DNA of 64,000 nt, taken from Acinetobacter oleivorans DR1 (GTDB lineage: Bacteria > Pseudomonadota > Gammaproteobacteria > Pseudomonadales > Moraxellaceae). The stretch is from NCBI RefSeq assembly GCF_000196795.1, contig NC_014259.1, positions 62,001-126,000 on the forward strand, given 5' to 3'. Position numbers and translations under genes: made by a program. This document shows, one piece after another, positions 8,523-16,292 of the stretch. Under the pieces are notes generated by a model. It was given only the letters and a program-made list of their open reading frames with translations. It ran no database searches and had not been told where the DNA came from. Position 1 is the first letter of the stretch, and the number at the start of each line of letters is the position of its first letter.

Positions 8523-8833
8523 AAATCTATAAATGATTTTTAGGAAAAGACGATTTTTAAGGGTTTATTGAAAAATCTCAATCGTACTTTTAGATAACAA
8601 AGGACAGTGTGTATGGAAAACAAACACCACATGGAACGGAAATTAATCATCAAAGGCTCCACGCTCATCATATCTTCGTTTTAATGATTCGTTTTTTTCT
8701 CATAGGATGCGTTGGGTTAAGGCATTTTGACGGTTCAAATACTCACCCAATGATTACGTATTCTATAGAGAAAGGAGCTGAGTTCATCAGCAATAGAGAT
8801 AAACGGAACAGGTAATCACCAGAGGGAAACTAG

Positions 8834-9889
8834 ATGGATATTTTAGAGAACCCATTAGAATTATGCGGTTTTGCATTTATTGAGTTTGTTTCAAAAGAAA
8901 ATGAATTAGATCCAATTTTTGAAACAATCGGCTTTTCAAAAGTAGCCAAGCATAAATCGAAAGAAGCGTACTTATGGCGTCAAGGAAATATCAATATTAT
9001 CCTGAATTATCAGCCAGAATCTTATGCTTCATTCTTCTTTAATGAACATGGTCCATCTGCTTGTGCGATGGGTTTCAAAACACGTGATGCAGCAAAAGCT
9101 TTCCAAAAAGCAGTAGAGCTTGGCGCTGAACCAATGTATTCAAAAGTTGGGCCAATGGAGCTTAACATTCCGGCAATTAAAGGAATTGGTGGCATGCCGA
9201 TCTTTTTAGTTGACCGCGATATTTATGAAAACGACTTTACTTTCTTTGATGATGCTCAAAGACACCCAGTAGGTGCAGGCTTAAATGAAATTGACCATTT
9301 AACTCATAATGTCTACAAAGGCCGTATGGAGTATTGGGCAAACTTCTATGAAAAAATCTTTAACTTCCAAGAAATTCGCTACTTTGATATTAAGGGCGAA
9401 TATACGGGCTTAACGTCTAAAGCATTAACAGCACCAGACGGCAAGATCCGTATTCCATTAAACGAAGACTCAGACAAAGGAAACGGCCAAATTGCAGAGT
9501 TCCTGTCTGACTTTAATGGCGAAGGTATTCAACATATCGCGTTTATTTGTGATGACTTAATTTCGACTTGGGATAAGTTAAAAGGCCTTGGTCTGAAATT
9601 TATGACACCGCCGCCAAATACCTATTATGAAATGCTACCAGAACGTTTACCTGAGCATGGTGAGCCGACTGAAGAGTTAAAACAGCGTGGTATTTTGTTA
9701 GATGGCAACACTAAAGATGGTCAGAAGAAACTGTTATTGCAAATTTTCTCTGAAAACATGATTGGTCCAGTCTTCTTTGAATTTATTCAACGTAAAGATG
9801 ATGACGGTTTTGGTGAAGGTAACTTCAAGGCGTTATTTGAGTCGATTGAACGTGACCAAATTCGCCGTGGTGTTCTAGAAGCTAAATAA
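8834..9889 (+). CDS. hpd: 4-hydroxyphenylpyruvate dioxygenase
   Basis: Hpd converts 4-hydroxyphenylpyruvate, the transamination product of tyrosine, to homogentisate using O2 and Fe(II). The 351-residue protein has two VOC domains. The iron ligands are visible as His155 ('NEIDHLTHNV'), His234 ('GIQHIAFICDD') and Glu316 ('GPVFFEFIQR'). A good ribosome binding site precedes the ATG. It is transcribed towards the convergent IclR regulator gene and ends at a bidirectional terminator. The rest of the pathway lies at 11.0-13.5 kb on the other strand. Confidence 0.97.
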   Translation: MDILENPLELCGFAFIEFVSKENELDPIFETIGFSKVAKHKSKEAYLWRQGNINIILNYQPESYASFFFNEHGPSACAMGFKTRDAAKAFQKAVELGAEPMYSKVGPMELNIPAIKGIGGMPIFLVDRDIYENDFTFFDDAQRHPVGAGLNEIDHLTHNVYKGRMEYWANFYEKIFNFQEIRYFDIKGEYTGLTSKALTAPDGKIRIPLNEDSDKGNGQIAEFLSDFNGEGIQHIAFICDDLISTWDKLKGLGLKFMTPPPNTYYEMLPERLPEHGEPTEELKQRGILLDGNTKDGQKKLLLQIFSENMIGPVFFEFIQRKDDDGFGEGNFKALFESIERDQIRRGVLEAK

Positions 9890-9911
9890 GCTGAGCTTTA
9901 TTCCTGATATG

Positions 9912-9946
9912 AAAAAACCAAGAGTTTGATCTCTTGGTTTTTTTAT
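9912..9946. terminator. Bidirectional terminator between hpd and the IclR gene
   Basis: AACCAAGAG and CTCTTGGTT form the stem around a 6-nt loop, with A and T tracts on either side. It can serve both convergent genes. Confidence 0.9.
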
Positions 9947-9955
9947 TGCTGTTGA

Positions 9956-10735
9956 TTAGCGGCTTTTAATATATTGATTGATGAGCTTCACTTCATTTTT
10001 CAAGATTTCAATCGTTTTACTGTGAGGGTCGACTGGTAAAAACATTTCGCTATCCAGTGCAACAATACAAAATTCAATGCTCTGATTTGAGTTAAACACA
10101 GGTAAACCCACCGCATTAATTCCTGTCAGTAAGTCACCTTTTGCTGCCGACATTTCTTGCTGGCGAATGGTTTCTTTAAGCTCTGTAAACGCTTCCCAGT
10201 TTTGTGGTGCGATGTGCAGACCAAGCTCTTGATGTTTTTGCCATTCTGTTTCCATTAAGGGGCGAACAAAATGCTCTGGAAGATAAGAAGCAAATAAACG
10301 TCCCGCAGCAGAATTGACTAAAGGCATAATTGAGCCGACTTTAGTGACAATCGAAATAGGGTGGTTTGATTCAATTGATTGAACAACTACAGGACCTTTC
10401 GGTGACCATTTACTAATTTGTATACCGCAACCAATTTTGTTTTGTAGGTCGTAAATTAAATGCTGTACCAGCTGTAGTGTGTCGCTATGCTGAACACAGT
10501 TGAGACCTAAGCGCCATGCCTGATCACCTAGGGCATATTGCCCATCATCAAGTTGTTTTGCATATTCCATGCGAATAAGGCTGACCAGATAGCGGTGCAC
10601 CTTGGCAGGATGCATTTCTAGCTTGCTCGATAGATCTTTGAGAATAATAGGTTGATTGTGCTCTAAAAGGGCGTTTAGTACAGATAAACCGACTTCAAGT
10701 GATTGAACCCCCCCAGATACTTTTTCTTCAATCAT
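9956..10735 (-). CDS. IclR-family transcriptional regulator of tyrosine catabolism (HmgR-like)
   Basis: This 259-residue regulator has an N-terminal winged helix-turn-helix (about residues 8-70; 'PIILKDLSSKLEMHPAKVHR') and a C-terminal IclR effector domain with 'GSIMPLVNSAAGRLFASYLP'. In Pseudomonas putida the IclR protein HmgR represses hmgABC and hpd and responds to homogentisate. The location between hpd and the fahA operon, and the shared operators in both control regions, suggest the same job here. I see no copy of the operator in front of its own gene. Confidence 0.85.
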   Translation of the reverse strand: MIEEKVSGGVQSLEVGLSVLNALLEHNQPIILKDLSSKLEMHPAKVHRYLVSLIRMEYAKQLDDGQYALGDQAWRLGLNCVQHSDTLQLVQHLIYDLQNKIGCGIQISKWSPKGPVVVQSIESNHPISIVTKVGSIMPLVNSAAGRLFASYLPEHFVRPLMETEWQKHQELGLHIAPQNWEAFTELKETIRQQEMSAAKGDLLTGINAVGLPVFNSNQSIEFCIVALDSEMFLPVDPHSKTIEILKNEVKLINQYIKSR

Positions 10736-10958
10736 TTAAATACCCTTAATAAAGTTACTTCAGCTGTTAAACAGTGACGATCAAAATATAAATTGAAATT
10801 GCTGCGATTTACATCATGCCTGAGCCTAGTGCGAAATAGAAATCACCTTTTTCTATTAGCGAAATTGGCATGTTTAATAATCAACAATTTTCTAAAATCC
10901 TGACACTCTTATTTATAGCGCGATTTTCTAGAAATTTAGCAGTTTTAAATAATATAAA

Positions 10959-11013
10959 TCGGCATTGATACAGAACCGTTCATTCAAACAATTCTAATCA
11001 ATGCCGACTTTTT
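10959..11013 (-). terminator. Large hairpin after the fahA-maiA-VOC operon
   Basis: An 11-bp perfect inverted repeat (TCGGCATTGAT / ATCAATGCCGA) encloses a 27-nt loop about 25 bp after the VOC gene stop. The minus-strand side is followed by an interrupted U-rich run, so it is a plausible but not ideal terminator. Confidence 0.55.
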
Positions 11014-11030
11014 AGTTTGCTCTTTTTAAA

Positions 11031-11579
11031 TTAGGTTCCTAATTCTGCTTCATGTAAGAAATGAGTGTGGTGCGGAGCACGTTTGGTTTTGCTCCATTCC
11101 TCTAGCATTTCAGCTTTCATTTCTTCTGTAATTTTTGCAATTTTTTCTTCAGCATGCGCATCGTTATAAGTCAGTTCTAAACGATGGCCATTTGGATCGA
11201 AGAAATAAATTGAGTGGAAAATGCCATGGTTGGTTACGCCCAAAACTTTCACGCCATTTTCTTCTAAATGTTGCTTCGCAGCCATTAGAGCATTTAAGTC
11301 TTCAACTTCAAAAGCAATGTGTTGTACCCATTGTGGGGTATTTTCGTCTCGGCCCATGTCTGGTTGAGTTGGTAATTCAAAGAAAGCCAAAACGTTGCCT
11401 TGACCTGCATCTAAGAATAAATGCATGTAAGGGTCAAAGGCTTTAGTTGAAGGCACATGGTCCTCAGCAAAAGCTAAAATGAAGTCCATGTTGAGCATTT
11501 TTTTATACCACTCAACAGTTTCTTTCGCATCCTTACAACGATATGCAACGTGATGTATTTTTTTAATGGCAAATGTCAT
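11031..11579 (-). CDS. Single-domain VOC-superfamily protein of the tyrosine operon (dioxygenase or glyoxalase fold)
   Basis: A strong ribosome binding site (AAGGAG, 8 bp before the ATG) sets the start at 11579, giving 182 residues; an upstream in-frame start would run into maiA and has no such site. The sequence is one VOC domain pair. His10 ('IHHVAY'), His87 ('VQHIAFEV') and Glu135 ('GHRLELTY') stand where type I extradiol dioxygenases place metal ligands. His122 and Tyr125 ('FHSIYFFDPNG') fall where such enzymes have catalytic residues. Glu68 could instead complete a glyoxalase-type site. It is the last gene of the fahA-maiA operon, which lacks a classical homogentisate dioxygenase. Confidence 0.8.
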   Translation of the reverse strand: MTFAIKKIHHVAYRCKDAKETVEWYKKMLNMDFILAFAEDHVPSTKAFDPYMHLFLDAGQGNVLAFFELPTQPDMGRDENTPQWVQHIAFEVEDLNALMAAKQHLEENGVKVLGVTNHGIFHSIYFFDPNGHRLELTYNDAHAEEKIAKITEEMKAEMLEEWSKTKRAPHHTHFLHEAELGT

Positions 11580-11596
11580 ATTAAAACTCCTTTTTA

Positions 11597-12229
11597 CTAT
11601 TCCCAATCTGGTTGTTGTTCTGGCGCCGCGTTATAGAAGGCTGGGATAGACAAACAATGGTGATAAATCGATTCAATTTTTGGAAACGCAGATAAATCAA
11701 TCTTGAAGCGTTTCGCGTTGTAAACCTGTGGAATCAGACAGCAATCTGCAATTGTTGCTTCGTGTCCAAAGCAAAATTGTCCATTTGAATCTTGAAGTAA
11801 CTGTTCGAGATTTTGAAAGCCTTCAATAATCCAGTGCTGATACCAATAATTTTTTTGTTCGTCCGAAACATTTAAGTCATTTTTTAAATATTTCAGTACG
11901 CGTAAGTTGTTTAACGGGTGAATATCGCAAGCGATTGCTTGGGAAAAAGCACGAATTTTGGCTCTCTCTTGCACATCGCTTGGAAGTAGTTTGGTTTCTG
12001 GATATTGCTCATCCAGATATTCCAAAATACTTAACGATTGAGACAAGGTTAAATCGCCGTCAATTAATGTCGGAACCAGAGCACTACGGTTTAACTTTAA
12101 ATAATCTTCGCTTTGCTGTTCATTTTTTACCAGATGAACTGGAACAGTCTCATAAGCTAAACCTTTAATGTTTAGACCAATTCGTACTCTGTAGGCTGCA
12201 GAGCTACGAAAGTAACTATACAGCTTCAT
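11597..12229 (-). CDS. maiA: Maleylacetoacetate isomerase (zeta-class glutathione transferase)
   Basis: MaiA isomerises maleylacetoacetate to fumarylacetoacetate with glutathione. The start at 12229 ('MKLYSYFRSSAAYRVRIGLN') has a GGAG site 7 bp upstream and matches the usual family N-terminus; it gives 210 residues. The N-terminal thioredoxin-like domain carries the zeta-type 'FRSSAAYRVR' active-site segment, with Ala in place of the Cys found in eukaryotic enzymes, as is common in bacteria. 'LVPTLIDGDLTLSQSLSILEYLD' marks the glutathione site. The gene overlaps the end of fahA by 14 bp, so translation is probably coupled. Confidence 0.95.
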   Translation of the reverse strand: MKLYSYFRSSAAYRVRIGLNIKGLAYETVPVHLVKNEQQSEDYLKLNRSALVPTLIDGDLTLSQSLSILEYLDEQYPETKLLPSDVQERAKIRAFSQAIACDIHPLNNLRVLKYLKNDLNVSDEQKNYWYQHWIIEGFQNLEQLLQDSNGQFCFGHEATIADCCLIPQVYNAKRFKIDLSAFPKIESIYHHCLSIPAFYNAAPEQQPDWE

Positions 12230-13523
12230 AGTCTGGCTCCGAAGTTTCTGCAAAGTCGAACGTTAATGCAGGAAGAACCGTATTTCGAACTTCACCAAAG
12301 CCAATGCGAATACCATTTTTCTCACAGTGGCCTTTCATGATGAGCGTATCGCCATCTTGCAAGAAACCACGAGTTTCGCCGTTAGAAAGTGTCAGAGGTT
12401 TAGTGGTGTTCCATGTAAGCTCAAGCAAGCTGCCATAAGAGTCAGGTGTAGAACCTGAAATCGTACCTGAACCCATTAAATCACCAACCTGAACGTTACA
12501 GCCGCCAATGGTGTGGTGAGTAAGCTGTTGAGACATAGACCAATACATATATTTAAAATTGGTTTTGCAGATTACGTCGCTTTGCGCCGATTTCGGACTT
12601 TGAATTTCAACACTCAAATTAATGTCGTAACTGTTGGCGATATTTTCTTGTAAATAAGCTAAAGGTTTAGGCTCTTGTTTTGGACCTTCAACTTTAAATG
12701 GCTCAAGTGCTTCAAGTGTTACCACCCAAGGTGAGATGGCACTAGCAAATGATTTTGAATTGAATGGACCTAGAGGCACATATTCCCATTGCTGGATATC
12801 ACGTGCTGACCAGTCATTGAGTAATACCATTCCAAAAATATGGTCCCACGCATTTTCAATCGAGATCGGTTGACCAAGCGCCGTTGGTTTGCCAATAACA
12901 AATGCTGTTTCAAGTTCAAAATCGAGTTTACGCGATGCAGAAAAAACTGGGCGCTCTTCATTTGGAAGTTTAATTTGTCCAGATGGACGCACGACTTGAG
13001 TGCCACTGACTACAACAGAGCTAGCACGACCGTTATAACCAACAGGCAATTCAGTCCAGTTTGGCAGTAAAGCATTTTTTGGATCGCGGAACATACAACC
13101 TACATTGGTCGCATGTTCTTTAGAAGAATAGAAATCGGTATAACCAGGCACCTGAAGAGGTAAATGCAAAGTAACGCTGTCTTGCTTAACTAAAACTTCT
13201 TGGCGTAATGCTTCATTTTCTTGAAGTGTTAAATTTTCAACTGAAAGAAGAGACTGTAGTGTCTTACGAACTTTTGACCAGTTGGCTTTGCCAGACTCGA
13301 TAAATTTATTCAGTGTCGGTTGATTAAAGTATGTGTCTTGTTCTGAGAGTTTTAAAAGACCGTGCTTTTCAAGAGCAGCGAGATCAATCACCCAATCACC
13401 AATAGCTACACCGACCTGACGCTCGCCATCAGCTGTTTTGCTAAAAATACCATAAGGCAAATTATGAATAGTGAAATCTGATTGGGGTGAAACTTCAATA
13501 AAAGAGTTTAGTTTTTGTTCCAT
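12216..13523 (-). CDS. fahA: Fumarylacetoacetase
   Basis: FahA hydrolyses fumarylacetoacetate to fumarate and acetoacetate, the last step of tyrosine breakdown. The 435-residue length and two-domain order fit the family: an N-terminal SH3-like domain, then the catalytic region with 'VPGYTDFYSSKEHATNVGCM' (the His and Asp/Glu of the active site), 'RKLDFELETAFVIGKP' and 'LNDWSARDIQQWEY'. An AAAGGA site precedes the ATG. It is first in the operon fahA-maiA-VOC gene; its control region contains the paired operators at 13688-13726. Confidence 0.97.
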   Translation of the reverse strand: MEQKLNSFIEVSPQSDFTIHNLPYGIFSKTADGERQVGVAIGDWVIDLAALEKHGLLKLSEQDTYFNQPTLNKFIESGKANWSKVRKTLQSLLSVENLTLQENEALRQEVLVKQDSVTLHLPLQVPGYTDFYSSKEHATNVGCMFRDPKNALLPNWTELPVGYNGRASSVVVSGTQVVRPSGQIKLPNEERPVFSASRKLDFELETAFVIGKPTALGQPISIENAWDHIFGMVLLNDWSARDIQQWEYVPLGPFNSKSFASAISPWVVTLEALEPFKVEGPKQEPKPLAYLQENIANSYDINLSVEIQSPKSAQSDVICKTNFKYMYWSMSQQLTHHTIGGCNVQVGDLMGSGTISGSTPDSYGSLLELTWNTTKPLTLSNGETRGFLQDGDTLIMKGHCEKNGIRIGFGEVRNTVLPALTFDFAETSEPDYEAV

Positions 13524-13687
13524 TTTCGCGTCCTTTCCTTTTCTCGGGTCTTATACAAATAAAAGTTCGGTCTAGGACTGAGCTACTCAATAAGTTTTTA
13601 ACCTTTGCTTAGATCATTTGTCTTATGAGTTTGATATAGACCGAGCACAACCAATTGCTTCATGTCTCTATAATACTGAATTCATCA

Positions 13688-13726
13688 AATTACGCAATAC
13701 ATAATTTAATTACACATTTCATAATA
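13688..13726. promoter_or_regulatory. Tandem operators upstream of fahA
   Basis: The site at 13688-13706 is AATTACG-N5-CATAATT and the site at 13708-13726 is AATTACA-N5-CATAATA; their start points are 20 bp apart. They repeat the pair found upstream of hpd at 8413-8451 with the same spacing. Confidence 0.7.
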
Positions 13727-13817
13727 ATTGTCATTTCTTGTATTTTCTGTTTTCATTCGCGGTCATGAGAAAAGTCACGCAATTATTTTTTCATGAATAT
13801 CTATGAAAGTTTGATCA

Positions 13818-13836
13818 ATTTATGATATACGTAATT
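13818..13836. promoter_or_regulatory. Third operator copy, near the permease promoter
   Basis: ATTTATG-N5-CGTAATT differs from the AATTATG-N5-CATAATT pattern at one base in each arm. It lies about 40 bp before the permease ATG and suggests that the permease is under the same regulator. Confidence 0.5.
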
Positions 13837-13876
13837 TATTGGAAAAAAATTACGTGACACGGATGAGAATAATCAT

Positions 13877-15265
13877 ATGTCAGCACAAGAGCAAGGAAAC
13901 CTGAAACATGGTTTGAGTAATCGGCACATCCAGCTTATTGCATTGGGTGGGGCGATTGGCACAGGGCTTTTTCTTGGTATATCACAATCGATTAAATTAG
14001 CAGGTCCATCGGTCATCCTCGGTTATGCCATTGCAGGATTTATTGCTTTTTTAATGATGCGTCAGCTTGGCGAAATGGTGGTTGAAGAGCCAGTCAGTGG
14101 GTCTTTTAGTCATTTTGCCTACAAATATTGGGGACCATTTGCAGGGTTCATGTCAGGATGGAACTATTGGGTACTCAATGTGCTCGTCTGTATGGCAGAA
14201 CTAAGCGCAATTGGTCTTTATATTCAATATTGGTGGCCGCAAATCCCAACGTGGGCATCTGCTTTAACCTTCTTTGTCTTAATTAATGGCATTAATTTGC
14301 TACATGTTAAGTTTTTTGGCGAAATGGAATTTTGGTTTTCTATTGTCAAAATCTTGGCGATTCTTGCAATGATTGGTTTTGGTTCATATTTACTTGCAAC
14401 AGGCACGGCAGGTCCACAAGCAAGCATTTCGAACCTTTGGGCACTTGGTGGTTTCTTCCCATTTGGTGTTGAAGGTTTAGTCATGGCAATGGCTGTCATT
14501 ATTTTTGCTTTCGGTGGTATCGAACTTTTCGGTATTACTGCGGCTGAAGCACGTGACCCTGATAAAACTTTACCTAAAGCTGTGAATCAAATTATTTACC
14601 GTATTTTGATTTTCTATATTGCGACACTTTTTGTTTTATTCTCGCTATTCCCATGGAATCAAATGGCACAAGGCGGAAGCCCATTTGTGATGGTATTTGC
14701 TTCTTTAGATAGCCAAGGGATTGCAACGTTATTAAACTTTGTGATTTTGACTGCTGCTGTTTCAGTTTATAACGGTACAAGTTATTGCAGTAGCCGTATG
14801 CTATTGGGCCTTGCGCAACAAGGAAATGCACCAAAAGTATTTGCACACATTAATAAACGCGGCATTCCAACCAATGCAGTGATCCTTTCTGCTGCTGTGA
14901 CTATTTTATGTGTACTGTTAAATTATATTTTCCCTGAAAAAGCATTTGGTTTACTCATGATGCTTGTGGTTGCAGCCATTGTGATTAACTGGGTTGTAAT
15001 TTCATGGACGCATTTAAAATTCCGCAAATATATGCAACGCCAAGGGCAAACAACGAAGTTCCCAAGCTTCATGTACCCATTTAGCAACTATTTATGCATC
15101 GTATTTATGTTGGGCATTTTAATCGTGATGTCTTTAACACCAGATATGCGTGTTGCGGTCATGATGATTCCTGGCTGGATCTTATGTTTGATGGTGGCTT
15201 ATCAATTTAAACGCCGAAAACTAAAAGCTGAGCAGTCTTTAACTGCTGTAGAAGCCGATATTTAA
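13877..15265 (+). CDS. Amino acid permease, probably for aromatic amino acids (AroP-like, APC family)
   Basis: This 462-residue protein has twelve predicted membrane helices. The N-terminus 'LSNRHIQLIALGGAIGTGLF' carries the unwound helix-1 motif (GGAIGTGLF) typical of the AroP/GABA permease branch, and 'FGGIELFGITAAEARDPDKT' is the matching helix-6 region. Uptake is coupled to protons in this family. Its divergent place next to fahA and a nearby operator of the same type argue for tyrosine or phenylalanine import. It is a clear paralogue of hutT at 24.0 kb. Confidence 0.88.
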   Translation: MSAQEQGNLKHGLSNRHIQLIALGGAIGTGLFLGISQSIKLAGPSVILGYAIAGFIAFLMMRQLGEMVVEEPVSGSFSHFAYKYWGPFAGFMSGWNYWVLNVLVCMAELSAIGLYIQYWWPQIPTWASALTFFVLINGINLLHVKFFGEMEFWFSIVKILAILAMIGFGSYLLATGTAGPQASISNLWALGGFFPFGVEGLVMAMAVIIFAFGGIELFGITAAEARDPDKTLPKAVNQIIYRILIFYIATLFVLFSLFPWNQMAQGGSPFVMVFASLDSQGIATLLNFVILTAAVSVYNGTSYCSSRMLLGLAQQGNAPKVFAHINKRGIPTNAVILSAAVTILCVLLNYIFPEKAFGLLMMLVVAAIVINWVVISWTHLKFRKYMQRQGQTTKFPSFMYPFSNYLCIVFMLGILIVMSLTPDMRVAVMMIPGWILCLMVAYQFKRRKLKAEQSLTAVEADI

Positions 15266-15288
15266 TAACAGCGTAAGTTGTATTTACC

Positions 15289-15318
15289 AAAAGGACGTAT
15301 CTCATACGTCCTTTTTTA
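15289..15318 (+). terminator. Terminator of the permease gene
   Basis: AAGGACGTAT and ATACGTCCTT make a 10-bp stem with a 3-nt loop followed by a T run. Confidence 0.92.
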
Positions 15319-15358
15319 TTTTTAAAATTTAACAACAGAAATTAAAGGACTTTATTAT

Positions 15359-15373
15359 TGTTATAATATAACA
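15359..15373. promoter_or_regulatory. Zur-type box upstream of the zrlA-like gene
   Basis: TGTTATA-A-TATAACA is a perfect 15-bp palindrome, 57 bp before the start codon. It fits the TGTTATANTATAACA core known for the A. baumannii zinc repressor Zur, so the gene should be induced when zinc is scarce. Confidence 0.82.
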
Positions 15374-15430
15374 TTTGTTCAATTTAATGATGAGCAATCT
15401 TCCCATTTTTGGCGAAGATAGAGCATATTT

Positions 15431-16108
15431 ATGAAACGTTATTTAGGTTTAATTTTATTATCTCTTACAGCGTGTAGTACTCAAACACCCAAGCCAACAA
15501 CTCCTCTACACACCCACACTTTGCCGCAGCCTAAAAAAACAGTGGTGAGAATAAAGCAGCAACCCGAAGATTATGTGGCTTGGATTGCAACCGCAGATCA
15601 CGGACAGTCTGTACAAGCTTATAAGCAATTTCTTAAGCAAAAAGGGCTTGCCAATTTAGTTCCAGACCATGAGTTATTACGCTCGGCTCGCGATTGGCAA
15701 AAATGTGGAGTTGAACCGTATGCGGTGCCACCAAGAGAGATTTGGTCCAACATCGTTCCGACGCTTAGCATTTTAAAAGCATTAGTTGACGATGGGGTAA
15801 TTAACGATTTTGAAGTAACATCGGCCTATCGAGCTTTATCTTTAAACCGTTGTGCGGGTGGTGCAGATGCTTCTCGACATGTCTTTAATGCAGCGCTTGA
15901 TTTTCGAATTGGACCAGAACAGCCTACCGATTTAGACCAGTTTAATATTCAACAAACCAAAATTAAACTTTGTCAGTTCTGGGAAACCAAGGGCCAAGTA
16001 CTTAACATGGGTCTGGGTGTTTATGCTTCAGGACAAATCCATATTGATAGCCAAGGATTCCGTTCATGGGGACCTGACCATCACTATAAAACCTCGATTT
16101 GTCAGTAA
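15431..16108 (+). CDS. zrlA: Zinc-regulated M15-family peptidase lipoprotein (ZrlA-like)
   Basis: This 225-residue lipoprotein has the signal peptide and lipobox 'LLSLTAC' (Cys15) and a proline-rich linker. The C-terminal domain is of the D-Ala-D-Ala peptidase M15 type: 'TSAYRALSLN', the zinc ligands in 'SRHVFNAALDF' and the final His in 'QIHIDSQGFRSWGPDHH'. In A. baumannii a Zur-repressed lipoprotein peptidase, ZrlA, next to zigA has been reported to act in cell envelope maintenance under zinc starvation; the position, size and Zur box here fit that gene. The zigA-like gene follows. Confidence 0.85.
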   Translation: MKRYLGLILLSLTACSTQTPKPTTPLHTHTLPQPKKTVVRIKQQPEDYVAWIATADHGQSVQAYKQFLKQKGLANLVPDHELLRSARDWQKCGVEPYAVPPREIWSNIVPTLSILKALVDDGVINDFEVTSAYRALSLNRCAGGADASRHVFNAALDFRIGPEQPTDLDQFNIQQTKIKLCQFWETKGQVLNMGLGVYASGQIHIDSQGFRSWGPDHHYKTSICQ

Positions 16109-16183
16109 CTATAAAAGCAATTTTTTCAAAGACTAAATGAATTGGCTTAAATAAAACTGGAATAAAAACTTGATCAATAGTTA

Positions 16184-16198
16184 TGTTATAACATAACA
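16184..16198. promoter_or_regulatory. Zur-type box upstream of the zigA-like gene
   Basis: TGTTATA-A-CATAACA matches the box at 15359-15373 with one change. It stands about 95 bp before the chosen zigA start. Each of the two neighbouring genes therefore has its own Zur site. Confidence 0.78.
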
Positions 16199-16232
16199 TT
16201 ATTGTGGTTTAGAAATAGATTACGCCTCTGAT

Positions 16233-16254
16233 CTGGCCATATTTAAATGGCCAG
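16233..16254 (+). promoter_or_regulatory. Hairpin in the zigA leader
   Basis: CTGGCCAT and ATGGCCAG form a perfect 8-bp stem with a 6-nt loop. It lies between the Zur box and the chosen start codon, so it would be in the 5' untranslated region. No T run follows. A role in mRNA stability or translation is only a guess. Confidence 0.4.
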
Positions 16255-16292
16255 CCATGATCAGTTTAAATATTATTCAAAGAGATCAAGCC

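Larger units (their letters stand above)
8309..8833. promoter_or_regulatory. Long control region and leader of hpd
   Basis: This 525-bp gap holds tandem operators at 8413-8451, a hairpin at 8493-8522 and then about 310 bp of leader before hpd. An open frame at 8609-8815 lacks a good ribosome binding site and protein-like composition, so I do not call it a gene. The GAGGGAAAC just before the hpd ATG is a good ribosome binding site. Confidence 0.6.
13524..13876. promoter_or_regulatory. Divergent control region between fahA and the permease gene
   Basis: These 353 bp hold the promoters for the fahA operon and the rightward permease gene, three full IclR-type sites and one half-site (AATTACG at 13848-13854). 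I see no coding sequence in it. Confidence 0.65.

Noticed and set aside
8609..8815. Open frame of 68 codons in the hpd leader
   Set aside because: It has no good ribosome binding site, an odd composition rich in His and Arg without a hydrophobic core, and sits in a control region. It is treated as chance.
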